Origin: an uncultured Ruminococcus sp.
Lineage (GTDB): Bacteria; Bacillota; Clostridia; Oscillospirales; Ruminococcaceae
Length of the DNA stretch: 5,560 nucleotides
Assembly (NCBI GenBank): GCA_947177935.1
Contig: CAMWWG010000080.1
Coordinates: forward strand, 1 to 5,560
Direction: 5' to 3'
The notes beneath the pieces are model-generated. The model did no database searches. It saw nothing but the letters and a program-made list of their open reading frames with translations, and was not told the DNA's origin. The translations under genes and the position numbers were made by a program. This document shows positions 3,815 to 5,560 of the stretch, one piece after another. Numbering within the stretch: position 1 is the stretch's first letter; each line of letters begins with the position of its first letter.

Positions 3815-5560
3815 GGGTTTTCATGAGTTTTTTTCAAATCTGTGGAACTTTCACTTATCTTGACAAGTGATAAATTGCTGATTGTAATGGTACAGGGTTT
3901 CATGTCTTTACTGCCGCAGTTAAATGCTATTTCACAGTTTTTGTCTGTAGGTGCAGTCATGGTAAATTCACATTCCATGTGCTGGATTTCTGGTGTATAA
4001 TGCAGATTCACAGTGTGATATGGCAAATAATTATCATGATTCTGCATCACATTTCCGTCAGAAGTAACAGCAACTGTCGCTGAATAATCAAAAGCTAATC
4101 TATAAGTTGCTCCCTGTTCCAGCTGGATATTCTTGTAGGCAATCTGCGCATCCCAAGGATTGACACCGCCGTTTTCCACTGCAATGGATATGCCGTTTTT
4201 CTGATAAGTCACCTCAGCAGAAGCACCTCCCGTACTATCTACCCAACTTGACCAGTGATCCATACTGTTACATAAATTTTCTTTCTGGATCAGCAATCTT
4301 TTTAATAAGCACAGATCAAAAACAGTAATCTTCTCATCCTGATCCAGATCCACGACTTTCCAGTTGGTAAGCGTTGCATCCGGAATCGCAAGAAGCCATT
4401 TCTGGAGAATCACAGCATCCAGGATATCCGCAACGCCGTCATCATTTGCATCACCATAGAGCGTCGTATCAATTTCATACGAAGTACCGTCCGCAGCGGC
4501 AAGCATGGTATATAAAAGATCTTCCTGTGTCACACTGCCATCATTCCTGTTATATAATTTATACGCCGAACCATTGTCCCAGTAAATACAGGGGATGCCA
4601 TAACTTTCACAGGTTTCTACATAATATTTTGCCCATGAGATAATTTCATCCATATTATCTTTTGTATAGGCACAACCGAATTCTCCGATGATTGCCGGAA
4701 TGTCATTCAATATAAAATTATGATAAATGGCATCCAGCTGTTCGTCCAGATATATTTTATTTTTTTCCCAGGTTGTTTCCTCCGGATAGAACTCCGAAGT
4801 AAAATAAAACGGCTGATAGATATGACATTCTGCGATTAACTTATCTTCTGCCGTGTCATCCGGAAGTCTGAAATTGGATGTCACATAGGAATTTCCTGTT
4901 GCTGCATAAGTATTGACAATCAGGCAACGCTCCGCATTGTTTCCGCCGGATAACCGGACAGTATCCACAAAAATCTGATTCAAATCATTTACAATATTAA
5001 GAGATTCCTGACCTGGATTGACCCATTCGTTGTTATCATCCAGAATTTCATTGAATCCCTCGAAAATAAGTTTATCACCGTATTTGCTGAATCTTTCAGA
5101 AATCTGCTTCCATATTGCTGTGAACATTTCTTTTTTTGTGTCAAGATTCTGACTGCTTGCCTTTAACCAGCCGTTTTCTCCGGTGTCGTGATGAACGTTC
5201 AGAATACAATACATGTCATCATTCAGAACATAATTTACGACTTCTTCCACACGATCCATCCATGCTTCGTCTATTTCATAATCAGAATTCATGTGATTAT
5301 ACCATGTGACCGGCACACGGATGGTATTTACACCGCTGGCTCTGACACCATCAATCAGGGTCTGTGTCGTTCTGGGATTGCCCCAGGATGTCTCAGAAGA
5401 AACGCCCTGACAGCCGAGTGTCGTCCCGATGTAACTGTCTAACGAATTACCAAGATTCCAACCGAAGCCAATCTCTTCCACGATCTGACTGGCTGACTGC
5501 TCAAAATCCGCTTTTACGTCAATCAACACAAATGAATCTGAATTAAAATTCATTATAGAT
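3811..5560 (-). CDS. Cellulosomal GH5 endoglucanase with dockerin and CBM (5' end outside window)
   Basis: Secreted glycoside hydrolase family 5, most like subfamily 4, acting on beta-1,4-glucans such as cellulose, xyloglucan or mixed-linkage glucan. Residues are numbered from the first in-frame ATG (5553). Catalytic domain about 25-355: GWNLGNSLDS at 31-40, SWGNPRTT at 56-63, R79 in TIRVPVTW, HHD at 121-123, acid/base E169 in FNEI, HIYQPF at 244-249, nucleophile E291 in IIGEFG, and W325 in YWDNG. Dockerin about 366-422: two calcium loops, D368/N370/D372/D379 and D402/D404/D406/D413, each followed by a helix (QKWLL, LKRLL). From about 426 to 566 comes a beta-rich module with NGGVNPWDAQ (461-470), LEQGATYRLAFDY (478-490) and a closing ISNLSLVKI, typical of the CBM4/9-like fold. 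No signal peptide is visible after this ATG, no ribosome binding site is visible, and the frame stays open to the edge, so the real start very likely lies further right. No clear terminator precedes the pfkA promoter. Confidence 0.93.
   Translation of the reverse strand, partial: SIMNFNSDSFVLIDVKADFEQSASQIVEEIGFGWNLGNSLDSYIGTTLGCQGVSSETSWGNPRTTQTLIDGVRASGVNTIRVPVTWYNHMNSDYEIDEAWMDRVEEVVNYVLNDDMYCILNVHHDTGENGWLKASSQNLDTKKEMFTAIWKQISERFSKYGDKLIFEGFNEILDDNNEWVNPGQESLNIVNDLNQIFVDTVRLSGGNNAERCLIVNTYAATGNSYVTSNFRLPDDTAEDKLIAECHIYQPFYFTSEFYPEETTWEKNKIYLDEQLDAIYHNFILNDIPAIIGEFGCAYTKDNMDEIISWAKYYVETCESYGIPCIYWDNGSAYKLYNRNDGSVTQEDLLYTMLAAADGTSYEIDTTLYGDANDDGVADILDAVILQKWLLAIPDATLTNWKVVDLDQDEKITVFDLCLLKRLLIQKENLCNSMDHWSSWVDSTGGASAEVTYQKNGISIAVENGGVNPWDAQIAYKNIQLEQGATYRLAFDYSATVAVTSDGNVMQNHDNYLPYHTVNLHYTPEIQHMECEFTMTAPTDKNCEIAFNCGSKDMKPCTITISNLSLVKISESSTDLKKTHENP

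Noticed and set aside
4374..4643. Plus-strand open frame within the GH5 gene, His/Pro-rich product
   Set aside because: It is entirely antisense to the dockerin and GH5 coding sequence, with composition explained by the opposite strand; no start signal.

Overview
The window reads as a piece of a fibre-degrading, anaerobic Firmicute, most likely a Ruminococcus-type member of the Oscillospiraceae. The main reason is the gene at the right end, a secreted-type GH5 glucanase that carries a two-repeat dockerin, the plug that attaches enzymes to a cellulosome. AT-rich intergenic DNA, strong GGAGG-like ribosome binding sites and a bacterial ATP-type phosphofructokinase agree with this. The genus is an inference from gene content, not from a marker gene.

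All four genes lie on the minus strand, so transcription runs from right to left. From the right: a GH5 endoglucanase with dockerin and a C-terminal carbohydrate-binding module (3811 to the window edge, probably missing its N-terminus and signal peptide); a 123-base gap with a near-consensus promoter whose -35 box overlaps the GH5 stop codon, followed by a structured leader; pfkA (2722-3687); an 88/89-base gap with a long RNA hairpin that engulfs the folC ribosome binding site; folC (1343-2632); then, 5 bases on, a 416-residue protein of unknown function with a ParB/sulfiredoxin-like DGHH motif (87-1337). A perfect 9-bp terminator hairpin (39-58) closes the unit, and a possible promoter for the next leftward gene sits just past it.

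The likely logic is one transcription unit, pfkA-folC-unknown gene, driven from the promoter at 3786-3814. The hairpin at 2635-2679 would reduce or condition folC and downstream expression relative to the highly used glycolytic gene. PfkA commits sugar to glycolysis and FolC makes and polyglutamylates folate. There is no obvious biochemical link between them, so the arrangement may be just housekeeping co-transcription. The GH5 gene is functionally separate: its product acts outside the cell on plant glucans and feeds sugar to the pathway in which PfkA works.

No CRISPR array, insertion sequence, tRNA, rRNA or known riboswitch class was recognised. I do not see convincing evidence of a wholly new system. 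The parts most worth a second look are the folC RBS-sequestering hairpin, the crossed inverted repeats in the pfkA leader, and the unknown DGHH protein.
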